DNA of 36,971 nucleotides from Streptomyces sp. SA15 (GCF_002291145.1 NZ_NTGE01000129.1:1-36971); one strand, 5' to 3'; counted from the stretch's first letter, positions 1 through 8,769 are shown. Numbers and translations: made by a program. The notes: generated from the letters alone by a model not told the origin.

Positions 1-887
1 CCCCGCGTGCCCCCGCCGACAGGACCGCCGCTCGTCCCCGCGCTCGCGGCCGGACCTCGCGTGCCCCCGCCGCCCGGACCCGCGCCCGTCCCGGCACTCG
101 CCCCCTTTCCACCAGTTCCACCAGCCCCCGCCCGCTCCAGCAACCGCCCCGCCGCCGAAGTCGCCGGAGTCAGGACGTCCGCCGAGCGCAGTCGCATCAG
201 CAGGGCGAGGCAGTGGCCCGTGGCCCCCCACGGCACCGTGCACAGCGCCGTCGCCCCCGGCACCGTACGGACCGAAGGGGCGTCGTCCGGGTCGGCCGAG
301 GGCCAGGGGGCCACGCACACCACCGTGTGGAGCGTGTCGGCGCGGGGGCCGAGGGCCGTGCGGAGTTCGGCGACCGCCATGTCGCGCTGCCAGCCGGGCT
401 CGGCGGTGAGGACCGCCCGCAGTTCCCGGGTCAGGTCCGCCCCGTGCTGCGCCTCGTCCGCGAGCAGCGCGCCGATGCGGGACGTCACCTCCATGGCCCC
501 CGCCAGCTGCCGCTCGGTGGGGCCGGGGTCGTAGTCGAGCAGCCAGACGTAACCGAGGACGACGCCCCGATGGCGTACGGGGAGACAGATCCGCCCCCGG
601 TACACCCCCGCCTCCGGGGAGGGCGGGATGCGGACCGGGCCCGTCGCCCGTGTGATGCCGAAGCCCTCGAACCACGTGCGGACCGCCGCCGTCGAGCGGC
701 GGGTGAGGATCGAGCGGGTCCGGACAGGGTCCAGCGCCGACGCGTCGAGCTCGCCCTCGCTGTCGTACGCGCCGAAGGCGATCAGCTCGAAGTCCCGGTT
801 TTCCAGTGTCGCCGGTGCGTCGAGCAGCTCCGAGATCTCGTCGACCAGGTCCTGGTAGTCGCCCCGATGGGATTCGCTGTTGCTCAT
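1..887 (-). CDS. PucR-family transcriptional regulator, C-terminal part missing at window edge
   Basis: This frame is open from an ATG at 885-887 to the left edge (about 295 residues), so only the N-terminal part is present. It begins MSNSESHRGDYQDL and contains a sensory-type region with YRGRICLPVRHRGVVLGYVWLLD near residues 97-120, typical of PucR/CdaR-like activators. The helix-turn-helix is normally C-terminal in this family and would lie outside the window. From about residue 250 the protein turns into a Gly/Ala/Thr/Pro linker built partly from a 54-bp (18-residue) repeat seen at 4-18 and 58-72. It diverges from the proline dehydrogenase gene, and regulators of this type commonly control the adjacent proline catabolic operon. 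The family call is confident. Control of proline use is inferred from position. Confidence 0.8.
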   Translation of the reverse strand, partial: MSNSESHRGDYQDLVDEISELLDAPATLENRDFELIAFGAYDSEGELDASALDPVRTRSILTRRSTAAVRTWFEGFGITRATGPVRIPPSPEAGVYRGRICLPVRHRGVVLGYVWLLDYDPGPTERQLAGAMEVTSRIGALLADEAQHGADLTRELRAVLTAEPGWQRDMAVAELRTALGPRADTLHTVVCVAPWPSADPDDAPSVRTVPGATALCTVPWGATGHCLALLMRLRSADVLTPATSAAGRLLERAGAGGTGGKGASAGTGAGPGGGGTRGPAASAGTSGGPVGGGTR

Positions 888-944
888 ACTCGCCTCGAGA
901 TCTCCGCGCGGGTTCACCGGCCCCGCCTGTTGTCCTGCTGGGGG

Positions 945-963
945 TCCGGGGTCGTCCCCCGGA
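945..963. promoter_or_regulatory. Hairpin in the divergent regulator/PRODH promoter region
   Basis: TCCGGGG (945-951) and CCCCCGGA (956-963) pair around a TCGT loop. The hairpin lies about 60 bp upstream of the regulator start. A terminator role is unlikely because the flanking genes diverge. It could be an operator or 5'-UTR structure of the regulator, and no function is established. Confidence 0.25.
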
Positions 964-1094
964 GTGGCGCAGCATCGGACGTCACTTGGGCATTCTCCCG
1001 CATTTTCGTGCGCCCTTCATACATCTGTCTGAGATCTGCGGCACGGATGCGTGACAGCTGTCGATGGCCGACGATCGGAGGGATCCTTAGGTTT

Positions 1095-1111
1095 CACGGT
1101 GGTTCTCCGTG
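1095..1111. promoter_or_regulatory. Candidate operator of the proline operon (CACGG-N7-CCGTG)
   Basis: A 5-bp inverted repeat, CACGG at 1095-1099 and CCGTG at 1107-1111, sits 60-76 bp upstream of the GTG start of proline dehydrogenase. It is a plausible site for the divergent PucR-type regulator. This rests only on symmetry and position. The rest of 888-1170 shows no gene. Confidence 0.25.
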
Positions 1112-1170
1112 CCGTACCCGAAGCGCCACACGCACGGGTTACGGCCCACTTCGGCCTGTGGAGGTGCCCC

Positions 1171-2097
1171 GTGCTGGGTCCCGTGATTCTCGCCGCGTCG
1201 CGCAGCGACCGGATCCGACGCCTGATCTCGGCGGCGCCGGTGACCAAGCAGGTCGTGGACCGCTTCATCCCCGGCGAGACCGTCGAAGACATCGTGCCGA
1301 TCATCCAGGACCTGACCGCCAAGGGCCTGGAGCTGACGATGGACGTCGTCGGCGAGGACATCACCACGCCCGCGCAGGCCGCCGCCGCCCGGGACGCCTA
1401 CCTGGAGCTCGTCGACCGGCTCGAGCCGCTGAAGCTGGGGGCCAGGGCCGAGATGTCCGTCAAGCTGTCCATGTTCGGACAGGCCCTGGAGGACGGCCAC
1501 GAGCTGGCGTTCAAGAACGTCCGCCCGGTCGTCGAGGCCGCCGCCGCCATCGGTACGACGGTCACCCTCGACGCGGAGGACCACACCACCCTCGACTCGA
1601 TGTTCGCCATCCACGAGGAGCTGCGGAAGGACTTCCCGGAGACCGGCTGCGTCATCCAGTCCTACCTCTTCCGCACCGAGGCCGACGCCCGCCGCCTCGC
1701 CGCGAGCGGCAGCCGCGTACGGTTGGTGAAGGGGGCGTACAAGGAGCCCGCCGAGGTCGCCCACCAGCACAAACACGAGATCGACAAGGCGTACGTCCGG
1801 ATCCTGAAGATCCTTATGGACGGCGAGGGGTACCCGATGATCGGGTCCCACGACCCGCGCCTCATCTCCATCGCCCAGGAACTCGCGCACCGCGCCGGGC
1901 GCAAGCTGGACGAGTACGAGTTCCAGATGCTGTACGGGATCAGGAGCGACGAGCACCTGCGGCTGGCCGCCGAGGGCCACCGCATGCGCGTGTACACCGC
2001 CTTCGGCACCGACTGGTACGGCTACTTCATGCGGCGTCTTGCGGAGAAGCCCGCCAACCTGCGGTTCTTCGCACGGAGCATGATCACAAAGGGCTGA
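1171..2097 (+). CDS. Proline dehydrogenase (monofunctional)
   Basis: FAD-dependent oxidation of L-proline to pyrroline-5-carboxylate, the first step of proline catabolism, usually with electrons passed to the quinone pool. The 308-residue product has the length of monofunctional bacterial PRODH. Family motifs appear in order: VKLS, DAEDH, QSYL, RLVKGAY, GSHD, EFQMLYGIR and the C-terminal DWYGYFMRRLAEKPAN helix that contacts the substrate carboxylate. I chose GTG 1171 because GGAGGTG (1160-1166) sits at ideal spacing. The in-frame GTG at 1051 would add 40 residues unlike the family and has no ribosome binding site. The P5C dehydrogenase gene follows 50 bp downstream on the same strand, so the pair is probably one operon that passes pyrroline-5-carboxylate from one enzyme to the next. 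Confidence 0.95.
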   Translation: MLGPVILAASRSDRIRRLISAAPVTKQVVDRFIPGETVEDIVPIIQDLTAKGLELTMDVVGEDITTPAQAAAARDAYLELVDRLEPLKLGARAEMSVKLSMFGQALEDGHELAFKNVRPVVEAAAAIGTTVTLDAEDHTTLDSMFAIHEELRKDFPETGCVIQSYLFRTEADARRLAASGSRVRLVKGAYKEPAEVAHQHKHEIDKAYVRILKILMDGEGYPMIGSHDPRLISIAQELAHRAGRKLDEYEFQMLYGIRSDEHLRLAAEGHRMRVYTAFGTDWYGYFMRRLAEKPANLRFFARSMITKG

Positions 2098-2147
2098 GCC
2101 CGCACACCGCTCGAGAACACCCGCTCAGTTAAGGAGTTACGGAACCC

Positions 2148-3779
2148 ATGGACGCTGTGACCCAGGTCCCCACCCCCGTCAACGAGCCGGTGCACGGCTA
2201 CGCCCCCGGCTCGCCCGAGCGCGCCCGGCTGGAGGCCAAGCTCAAGGAACTGGCCGAGAACCCGATCGACCTGCCCTGCACAATCGGCGGCCAGAAGCGG
2301 TTGGGCGGCGGCGAGCGCTTCGACGTCGTACAGCCGCACAACCACAAGGCCCGTCTCGGCACCTACGGCAACGCCACCCAGCAGGACGCGCAGGACGCGA
2401 TCAACGCGGCCCTCGCCGTCGCGGCGGCCTGGCGTGCGATGTCCTTCGACGACCGCGCCGCGATCTTCCTGCGTGCCGCGGACCTGCTGGCCGGCCCGTG
2501 GCGCGAGACGCTCGCCGCCTCCACCATGCTGGGCCAGTCCAAGACGGCTCAGCAGGCCGAGATCGACACCCCCTGCGAGCTGATCGACTTCTGGCGCTTC
2601 AACGTCAAGTACGCCCGTGACCTGCTCGCCGAGCAGCCCCCGGCCAACTCCCCGGGTGTCTGGAACCGCCTCGACCACCGCCCGCTGGAGGGCTTCGTCT
2701 ACGCGATCACGCCGTTCAACTTCACGGCCATCGCGGGCAACCTGCCGACGGCTCCGGCCCTGATGGGCAACGTGGTGGTGTGGAAGCCGAGCCCGACCCA
2801 GACCCACGCCGCCGTCCTCCTCATGCAGCTGCTGGAGGAGGCCGGCCTGCCCAAGGGCGTCATCAACCTGCTGACCGGTGACGGCATCGAGGTCTCCAAG
2901 GTCGCCCTGGAGCACCGTGACCTCGCCGGCATCCACTTCACCGGCTCGACCAAGACCTTCCAGTACCTGTGGAAGACGGTCGGCAACAACATCGAGAAGT
3001 ACCGCACGTACCCGCGGATGGTCGGCGAGACCGGCGGCAAGGACTTCGTCGTCGCCCACCCGAGCGCCGACCGCGCGGTGCTGAAGACGGCGCTGACCCG
3101 GGGTGCCTTCGAATACCAGGGCCAGAAGTGCTCGGCGACCTCCCGGGCGTACATCCCGGCGTCGATCTGGAACTCCGGCTTCAAGGAGGAGTTCGCGGCC
3201 GAGGTCGACGGCATCGCGATGGGCGACGTCACCGACCTGTCGAACTTCATCGGCGCCGTCATCGACGAGCGCGCCTTCGCCAAGAACAAGGCGGCGATCG
3301 ACCGCGCGAAGTCCGACCCGTCCTGCACGGTCGTCGCGGGCGGCAGCTACGACGACTCGGTCGGCTACTTCGTCCGCCCGACCGTCGTCGAGTGCGACGA
3401 CCCGGCCAACGAGGTCTTCACCACCGAGTACTTCGGCCCGTTCCTCGCCGTGCACGTCTACGAGGACGACCAGTACGAGGAGATGCTGACCCAGATGGAG
3501 TCGGTGACCGACTACGCGCTCACCGGGTCGGTCATCGCGGGCGACCGCTCGGCGGCGGCGCGCACGATGCACAAGCTGCGCTACGCGGCCGGCAACTTCT
3601 ACATCAACGACAAGTCGACCGGCGCCGTCGTCGGCCAGCAGCCCTTCGGCGGCGGCCGCGCGTCCGGCACCAACGACAAGGCCGGCGCCCCGCAGAACCT
3701 GATGCGCTGGACGCTGACCCGCTCCATCAAGGAGACGCTGGTCCCGCCGACCGACTACACGTACCCGCACATGGGCTGA
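2148..3779 (+). CDS. pruA: L-glutamate gamma-semialdehyde (1-pyrroline-5-carboxylate) dehydrogenase
   Basis: NAD-dependent oxidation of glutamate semialdehyde to glutamate, the second step of proline degradation. The 543-residue product is an aldehyde dehydrogenase of the P5CDH type. The catalytic cysteine is C328 in YQGQKCSATSRAY, and the general-base glutamate is E294 in GETGGKDF. The family C-terminal motif QQPFGGGRASGTNDKAG is present, as is the NAD-fold segment VVWKPSPTQT. AAGGAG (2131-2136) precedes ATG 2148 with 11-bp spacing, which fixes the start. It lies directly behind proline dehydrogenase and is followed by a strong terminator, so the operon probably ends here. Confidence 0.97.
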   Translation: MDAVTQVPTPVNEPVHGYAPGSPERARLEAKLKELAENPIDLPCTIGGQKRLGGGERFDVVQPHNHKARLGTYGNATQQDAQDAINAALAVAAAWRAMSFDDRAAIFLRAADLLAGPWRETLAASTMLGQSKTAQQAEIDTPCELIDFWRFNVKYARDLLAEQPPANSPGVWNRLDHRPLEGFVYAITPFNFTAIAGNLPTAPALMGNVVVWKPSPTQTHAAVLLMQLLEEAGLPKGVINLLTGDGIEVSKVALEHRDLAGIHFTGSTKTFQYLWKTVGNNIEKYRTYPRMVGETGGKDFVVAHPSADRAVLKTALTRGAFEYQGQKCSATSRAYIPASIWNSGFKEEFAAEVDGIAMGDVTDLSNFIGAVIDERAFAKNKAAIDRAKSDPSCTVVAGGSYDDSVGYFVRPTVVECDDPANEVFTTEYFGPFLAVHVYEDDQYEEMLTQMESVTDYALTGSVIAGDRSAAARTMHKLRYAAGNFYINDKSTGAVVGQQPFGGGRASGTNDKAGAPQNLMRWTLTRSIKETLVPPTDYTYPHMG

Positions 3780-3799
3780 CGATCCGCGGGAGCGCAGGA

Positions 3800-3834
3800 G
3801 GGGCCGGGCGATCGCCCGGCCCCTCGCCTTTTCG
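3800..3834 (+). terminator. Intrinsic terminator of the proline operon
   Basis: A perfect 24-bp palindrome (3800-3823, half GGGGCCGGGCGA) starts 20 bp after the P5C dehydrogenase stop and is followed by CTCGCCTTTT. The next gene is convergent (stop at 3858), so the structure may also stop transcription coming from the other side. Confidence 0.8.
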
Positions 3835-3857
3835 GGAGCGGGCAGACTCTCCAGCCG

Positions 3858-4064
3858 CTACTCGGCGATCTCCGTCCGCTCCCACCACTCGTACACGGGT
3901 AGCTTGCCCTCAGGGGTGTCCGCGTCGCGCTGGGTCGGCCTGAAGTGCTCGTAACCACCTCGGAGCTTGATCTTCACGTCCGCTCCAGGGGGCGGAGACG
4001 GGACGATCCGTTCGGGGAGATCTTCCGGGCCGCCCTCGAGAAGTGCTTTGGCCTTGTCGCTCAT
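3858..4064 (-). CDS. DUF5988-like small conserved protein
   Basis: A 68-residue acidic protein, MSDKAKALLEGGPEDLPER at the start and YEWWERTEIAE at the end. It has the pattern GGPEDLPERIV, then KIKLRGGYEHF, then LPVYEWWERT, which I recognise from a short Streptomyces family (DUF5988). No enzymatic role is known to me. The start is the ATG at 4062-4064. A longer open frame continues upstream but has no coding character. A 6-bp inverted repeat (4073-4092) lies just before the start and overlaps the purine-rich AAAGGGAA. The gene converges on the proline operon terminator. Confidence 0.75.
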   Translation of the reverse strand: MSDKAKALLEGGPEDLPERIVPSPPPGADVKIKLRGGYEHFRPTQRDADTPEGKLPVYEWWERTEIAE

Positions 4065-4414
4065 GACCTCACGGTTCCCTTTAACCGGAACCCGATGTCG
4101 CAGGCCGGGCGGAGGATCAGTCGGGTGGGCGAGTCGCCGCTCTTCGCCTGAGTGAAACCGCAGGTCAGCGTGGTGTGAGCCACTGCACTGTCTCAGATAG
4201 TAGGAAGTCCGAGTAATTGTGGAGACAGGCGCGCGGTCCTCGCTTAGCTTTGTAGAAGCCGAACGTCTCGCTCGACCAAGCGAATGGCGGTCGTGAGCCG
4301 GGCCCCGTGCAGGCAATCCCTGCGGCACCGCTCCCCGCCCCATCCGGCGTCTCGCAACCCTTTCCGATCTTCCCGGAATCTCCACTGCCGGAATCTCGAA
4401 GGAGTCGATTTCCC
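4065..4414. other. Divergent intergenic region, relatively AT-rich
   Basis: This is a 350-bp gap between two divergent small genes, and 4180-4260 is noticeably lower in GC than the neighbours. It holds GGTTCC-N8-GGAACC (4073-4092), close to the start of the minus-strand gene. It also holds CTGTCTC (4188-4194) paired with GAGACAG (4222-4228). No convincing gene or sigma-70 promoter pair was found. Confidence 0.4.
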
Positions 4415-4546
4415 ATGGCCGAGACGACCGTCCGCCGTCGAGTCCGTCACCTCTCCCGTTCGAGCGAGTCCGACCGCAAGAACGCCGCCGCCGCGCTCCA
4501 GCGCGCCCTCGACCGCCGGGACAACGGCGGCGAGACCGGCCACTGA
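4415..4546 (+). CDS. Small basic hypothetical protein (43 aa)
   Basis: A 43-residue reading frame starting MAETTVRRRVRHLSRSS and ending RRDNGGETGH. AAGGAG (4399-4404) lies 10 bp before the ATG, which is good support for translation. The product is rich in Arg and Ser with a predicted helix around AAAALQRALDRR and no signal peptide or membrane segment. I do not recognise a family. A hairpin at 4586-4611 follows. The start site and codon usage favour a real gene, but its size limits certainty. Confidence 0.6.
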   Translation: MAETTVRRRVRHLSRSSESDRKNAAAALQRALDRRDNGGETGH

Positions 4547-4585
4547 GCAGCGGCGATAAGCCAGCAGGGACCCTTTGGCCGGGAG

Positions 4586-4611
4586 CCGCACCCGCACGAG
4601 GTGCGGTGCGG
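4586..4611. terminator. Hairpin between convergent genes
   Basis: CCGCACCCGCAC and GTGCGGTGCGG pair with one bulged base around GAG. The hairpin lies between the 43-codon gene and the convergent phosphatase gene (stop at 4616). There is no T tract, as is common for Streptomyces terminators. Confidence 0.5.
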
Positions 4612-4615
4612 AACC

Positions 4616-6184
4616 TCAGGCTCCGCGCCGCACCTCGAAATGGTCGATGCGCTCGCCGCCCGACGCGAGCGCCGACACCTTCAGCTTCGGGGCCGACCCG
4701 CCCTCCGCCTCCACCGAGAGGAAGGAGAAGCCCCGGTAGCGCACCCGTGACCACTGAACGGTCTCCTTCCTGGACTGCTGCGACTTCGTCCACTGGAAGG
4801 TCTCGACGGACTCCCGGTCGGTGACGTGCCCCTCGTAACTCTCCCTCACGCCCGAGGGAAAGCCGTAGAGGTCCTTGCCGCCGCCGCCCGCCGTGACGTA
4901 CACGATCCCGTCCCGGGTCGGGTCGGTCGACGCGCCGATCGGGACCGGCCTGCCGACCTCGCCGTTCTTGATGGCGTCGGTGCGCTCGTAGACGTGGTTG
5001 TGGCCGTTGATCACCAGGTCCACCTGGTGCCGGGCGAACAGCGGCAGCCACTGAGCGCGCACGCCCCCGTCGGAGGCGTGTGTGGAGGTCGAGTAGGCGC
5101 AGTGGTGGAAGAAGACGACGACGAAGTCGACCGAGGCGTCTGCCCGCAGCTCACCCAGCTTCCGGTCGAGCCACGCCGTCTGCTTCCCCTCCGTGTAGCC
5201 GAAGTTGGCGGGGATCTCGTACGAGACGTCGTTCGCGTCCAGCGCGACGAAGCCGACGTTGCCGTAGGTGAACGCGTACACGCCCGGTGCCGTGCGCGGG
5301 TCGAAGCCGTTGTCCGGGAGGGACCAGCGGGCCCGTTGGCCGCCGTAGCCCTCCGGCGAGTACCAGGCCTCCATGTCGTGGTTGCCGGTCGTCACCATCC
5401 ACGGGACCGACCTCGTCACCGGCTCGTTCTGCTTGAGGAACAGGTCCCAGAAGGCGGGGTCGTAGCCGTCCGACTTCTCGCCCCGGCCCTTGACGTTGGC
5501 GTAGCAGATGTCCCCCGCGTGGAGGTGGAAGGCCGGGTCCCGGCGCAGCAGGACGTGGTCGTTGGCGGCCGCAGCCCGGCTCACCCCCTGGTCGCCGAAG
5601 GCGGTGAACACGAACCGCTCCGGTGCCGCCGGTGCCGTACGGAACGAGCCGATCGTCGACCGCCGTTCCGGCGAGGCCGGGTCGAAGCCGTCGTGGCCGA
5701 CGCCGTAGTAGTACGTCGTGCCCGGCCGCAGACCGTCCAGCGCCGCGTGCAGGTAGTACTGATCGAGCGCCGGCCGGACCCCCGTCACCCCCGGCGTGTG
5801 CAGGTCGCGCACCTCGGCCTCGATCTTCCGGCTCAGGTCGTCGGGCCGCAGACCCACACGGACGTACGGCCCCCGCACCGCGAGCGGCACCTGCCAGGAG
5901 ATCCGCATCTGCGTCTTCGGGTCGGCGCCGAAGGCGAGATGGCGGCCGAAGGGGGCGACGACGGAACCGTGCACCCGGGACGCGGACGGCGAAGCGGCAG
6001 GTGAGCTCGTGGTCGTACTCGGCGATCCGCCGCCCGAACAGCCCGTCAGCAGCCCGCCCGCCACCGCGCCCGCCGTCACCAGCGTGCGGCGCCGGGACAT
6101 CCTCGTGCGCAGGTACTCGTACTGCTCGGCCATGCTCATCCGGCGCGCGAGCTGATGCGGAATGCCGCAGTCGGGGGTCTCCAT
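4616..6184 (-). CDS. Purple acid phosphatase-type metallophosphoesterase, Tat lipoprotein
   Basis: A secreted phosphatase of about 522 residues. The N-terminus carries a twin-arginine motif (SRRRTLV, residues 30-36) and a lipobox LTGC (C49), so it is probably exported folded and lipid-anchored. An Ala/Ser/Thr linker leads to a fibronectin-like domain (about residues 85-200) as in purple acid phosphatases. The five metal motifs follow in order: FGDQG, GDICY, TGNHDME, FFHHC and NGHNHVYER. The likely role is release of phosphate from extracellular phosphoesters. The start at 6184 keeps the METPDCGIP leader. No clear ribosome binding site precedes it, and an internal ATG (MSMAEQ) is an alternative. 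It diverges from leuB. Confidence 0.85.
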   Translation of the reverse strand: METPDCGIPHQLARRMSMAEQYEYLRTRMSRRRTLVTAGAVAGGLLTGCSGGGSPSTTTSSPAASPSASRVHGSVVAPFGRHLAFGADPKTQMRISWQVPLAVRGPYVRVGLRPDDLSRKIEAEVRDLHTPGVTGVRPALDQYYLHAALDGLRPGTTYYYGVGHDGFDPASPERRSTIGSFRTAPAAPERFVFTAFGDQGVSRAAAANDHVLLRRDPAFHLHAGDICYANVKGRGEKSDGYDPAFWDLFLKQNEPVTRSVPWMVTTGNHDMEAWYSPEGYGGQRARWSLPDNGFDPRTAPGVYAFTYGNVGFVALDANDVSYEIPANFGYTEGKQTAWLDRKLGELRADASVDFVVVFFHHCAYSTSTHASDGGVRAQWLPLFARHQVDLVINGHNHVYERTDAIKNGEVGRPVPIGASTDPTRDGIVYVTAGGGGKDLYGFPSGVRESYEGHVTDRESVETFQWTKSQQSRKETVQWSRVRYRGFSFLSVEAEGGSAPKLKVSALASGGERIDHFEVRRGA

Positions 6185-6337
6185 GCGGGTGAAGTTCCCA
6201 GCGAAGCCCAACACCCGCCATACGTACGGGTGAATGCGAGGTGACGGCTGACGCAGTCCCCCGAGTGGGTGTCCGTAGCGCCGTCCGTATCGCGGACGCC
6301 GCGTGTCATCCCATGGGACAAGGAGTACGGTGCCGAC

Positions 6338-7381
6338 ATGTCTCGCAGCATCAATCTCGCAGTGATCCCCGGTGACGGCATCGGCCAGGAGGTCGTGGCC
6401 GAAGGCCTGAAGGTCCTCTCCGCCGTCCTTCCGCAGGATGTGAAGCTGGAGACCAAGGACTACGACTTCGGCGCCCAGCGTTACCACGCCACGGGTGAGA
6501 CCCTCACCGACGCCGACCTCGACGCCCTCAAGAAGCACGACGCCATCCTGCTCGGCGCGATCGGCGACCCGAGCGTCCCCTCCGGCGTCCTGGAGCGCGG
6601 CTTCCTCCTCAAGCTCCGCTTCGCCTTCGACCACCACGTCAACCTGCGTCCCTCGAAGCTGCTTCCGGGTGTCGCCACCCCGCTGGCCGGCGAGCCGCAG
6701 ATCGACTTCGTCGTCGTCCGCGAGGGCACCGAGGGCCCGTACACCGGCAACGGCGGCACCATCCGCAAGGGCACCGAGCACGAGGTCGCCACCGAGGTCT
6801 CCGTCAACACGGCCTTCGGTGTGGAGCGCGTGGTCCGCGACGCCTTCGCCCGCGCCCAGGCCCGCCCGCGCAAGAAGCTGGCGCTGATCCACAAGAACAA
6901 CGTGCTGACCTTCGCGGGTCACCTGTGGACGAACATCTTCAACAAGGTGGCCGCGGAGTTCCCCGAGGTCACCACCGAGTACATGCACGTGGACGCGGCG
7001 ACCATCTACCTGGTCACGCAGCCCGAGCGCTTCGACGTGATCGTCACCGACAACCTCTTCGGCGACATCATCACCGACCTCGCCGCGGCCGTCTCCGGCG
7101 GCATCGGCGTCGCCGCGAGCGGGAACATCAACCCCTCCGGCGAGTTCCCCTCGATGTTCGAGCCCGTGCACGGCTCGGCCCCGGACATCGCCGGCCAGGG
7201 CAAGGCCGACCCCACCGCCACGGTCCTGTCCGTCGCCCTCCTCCTGCGCCACCTCGGCTACGACACCGAGGCCACCCGCATCGAGGACGCCGTCTCCGCC
7301 GACCTCGCGGAGCGCACCGGCAAGCCCGCCCGCTCCACCGCGGAAATCGGCGACGCGCTCGCCGTACGAGTAGCCGGCTGA
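6338..7381 (+). CDS. leuB: 3-isopropylmalate dehydrogenase
   Basis: Oxidative decarboxylation of 3-isopropylmalate in leucine biosynthesis, NAD-dependent. The 347-residue length matches actinobacterial LeuB. The N-terminus NLAVIPGDGIGQEV and the metal/substrate segments VTDNLFGDIITDLAA and EPVHGSAPDIAGQGKADPTA are diagnostic of the isocitrate/isopropylmalate dehydrogenase family. ATG 6338 follows AAGGAG (6320-6325). An upstream in-frame start would add an unconserved extension. A 10-bp palindrome, TCCCATGGGA (6309-6318), sits just before the ribosome binding site and could be an operator. A terminator-like hairpin (7422-7456) separates it from ilvE, so the two branched-chain genes are probably transcribed separately. 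Confidence 0.96.
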   Translation: MSRSINLAVIPGDGIGQEVVAEGLKVLSAVLPQDVKLETKDYDFGAQRYHATGETLTDADLDALKKHDAILLGAIGDPSVPSGVLERGFLLKLRFAFDHHVNLRPSKLLPGVATPLAGEPQIDFVVVREGTEGPYTGNGGTIRKGTEHEVATEVSVNTAFGVERVVRDAFARAQARPRKKLALIHKNNVLTFAGHLWTNIFNKVAAEFPEVTTEYMHVDAATIYLVTQPERFDVIVTDNLFGDIITDLAAAVSGGIGVAASGNINPSGEFPSMFEPVHGSAPDIAGQGKADPTATVLSVALLLRHLGYDTEATRIEDAVSADLAERTGKPARSTAEIGDALAVRVAG

Positions 7382-7421
7382 CCCCGCCGCCCCACTCGAT
7401 CTCCTCCGCGAGATTCTTGTC

Positions 7422-7456
7422 GAAGCCGCCGGGTCGCATCCGCACCCGGCGGCTTC
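7422..7456 (+). terminator. Terminator hairpin after leuB
   Basis: A perfect 13-bp stem (GAAGCCGCCGGGT with its complement) encloses a 9-base loop, about 40 bp after the leuB stop. No T run follows. Confidence 0.65.
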
Positions 7457-7649
7457 CCCATGTCCCCGCCGGGTGCCACCATCGATCCCTGGGTCGCCTT
7501 CACCCCGATTCCTTCCACCGACGCCCCCGCGCGATAATCGGACGCGGAGCCGCGGATTGAGGGAATGCTCGGACGTCCTAGCACTGGCCACCGGCCGTAC
7601 GGGCGTGAGCGCGGCCCGTCACTCAACAACCGGTGAAGGACACCCACTC

Positions 7650-8738
7650 ATGACGACGCCCACGATCGAGCTCAAGCCCTCCGCCAGCCCGCTCTCCGCC
7701 GCCGAGCGCGAGGCGATACTGGCCAACCCCGGGTTCGGCCGCCACTTCACCGACCACATGGTGACGATCAAGTGGACCGAGGGCCGCGGCTGGCACGAGG
7801 CGCAGCTCGTCCCGTACGGGCCGATCTCCCTCGACCCCTCCACCCACGTCCTCCACTACGGCCAGGAGATCTTCGAGGGCCTCAAGGCCTACCGCCAGGC
7901 CGACGGCTCGGTCGCCATCTTCCGCCCCGAGGCCAACGCCCGCCGCTTCCGGGGCTCCGCCCGCCGCATGGCCATGGCGGAGCTGCCCGAGGAGCTGTTC
8001 ATCGCCGCCCTCGACGCGCTGCTCGCCCAGGACGCCGACTGGGTCCCGCCGCACGGCGGCGAGGAGTCCCTCTACCTGCGCCCGTTCATGTTCGCCACGG
8101 AGGCCGCGCTCGGCGTGCACCCGGCGAACGAGTACCTGTTCATGCTGATCGCCTCGCCCTCCGGCGCGTACTTCGCCGGCGGCGTCAAGCCGGTCACCAT
8201 CTGGGTCTCCGAGGACTACGTCCGTGCCGTCCCCGGCGGCACCGGGGACGCCAAGACCGGCGGCAACTACGCGGCTTCGCTGCTGCCGCAGGCCGAGGCC
8301 GCCAAGAACGGCTGCGACCAGGTCGTCTACCTCGACGCGGTGACCCGCACCAAGGTCGAGGAAAGCGGCAGCATGAACATCGCCTTCGTCTACGGCGACC
8401 GGATCGTCACCCCCGCCCTCACCGGCTCGATCCTGGAGGGCATCACCCGTGACTCCCTCCTCCAGGTCGCCCGCGACCTCGGTTACACCGCCGAGGAGGG
8501 CGTCGTCACCCTCCAGCAGTGGCGCGAGGACGCCGCCTCCGGCGCCCTGACCGAGGTCTTCGCCTGCGGCACGGCGGCCGTGGTCACACCGATCGGCCAC
8601 GCCAAGACGAAGGACGCCGCCTGGACCCACGGCGACGGCACTCCCGGCCCGGTCACCCTGCGCCTGCGCGAGGCGCTGCTCGGCATCCAGCGGGGCGTCA
8701 CGGAGGACAAACACGGCTGGATGCACAAGCTGGGTTAG
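7650..8738 (+). CDS. ilvE: Branched-chain amino acid aminotransferase
   Basis: PLP-dependent transamination of valine, leucine and isoleucine and their keto acids. The product is 362 residues, fold type IV. The PLP lysine is K202 in AKTGGNYAASL. LHYGQEIFEGLKAYR, the motif SGSMNIAF and the C-terminal CGTAAVVTPIG are family hallmarks. ATG 7650 follows GAAGGA (7635-7640). The frame is open upstream but has no family similarity there. With leuB upstream and citramalate synthase downstream it belongs to a branched-chain amino acid neighbourhood. In Streptomyces this enzyme also supplies branched starter units for fatty acids. A hairpin terminator follows. Confidence 0.96.
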   Translation: MTTPTIELKPSASPLSAAEREAILANPGFGRHFTDHMVTIKWTEGRGWHEAQLVPYGPISLDPSTHVLHYGQEIFEGLKAYRQADGSVAIFRPEANARRFRGSARRMAMAELPEELFIAALDALLAQDADWVPPHGGEESLYLRPFMFATEAALGVHPANEYLFMLIASPSGAYFAGGVKPVTIWVSEDYVRAVPGGTGDAKTGGNYAASLLPQAEAAKNGCDQVVYLDAVTRTKVEESGSMNIAFVYGDRIVTPALTGSILEGITRDSLLQVARDLGYTAEEGVVTLQQWREDAASGALTEVFACGTAAVVTPIGHAKTKDAAWTHGDGTPGPVTLRLREALLGIQRGVTEDKHGWMHKLG

Positions 8739-8769
8739 TTCACGGCTGGTTCCCGACCGCACCGCCGCT

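Noticed and set aside
945..963. Hairpin as a transcription terminator
   Set aside because: It lies between divergent genes, so there is no upstream transcript to stop.
6189..6233. Possible leader peptide upstream of leuB
   Set aside because: The 14-codon frame has no leucine run, no ribosome binding site, and no terminator before leuB.
7460..7640. Short frames upstream of ilvE as attenuator leaders
   Set aside because: Two frames (from 7460 and 7565) lack clusters of branched-chain codons, and no terminator lies between them and ilvE.
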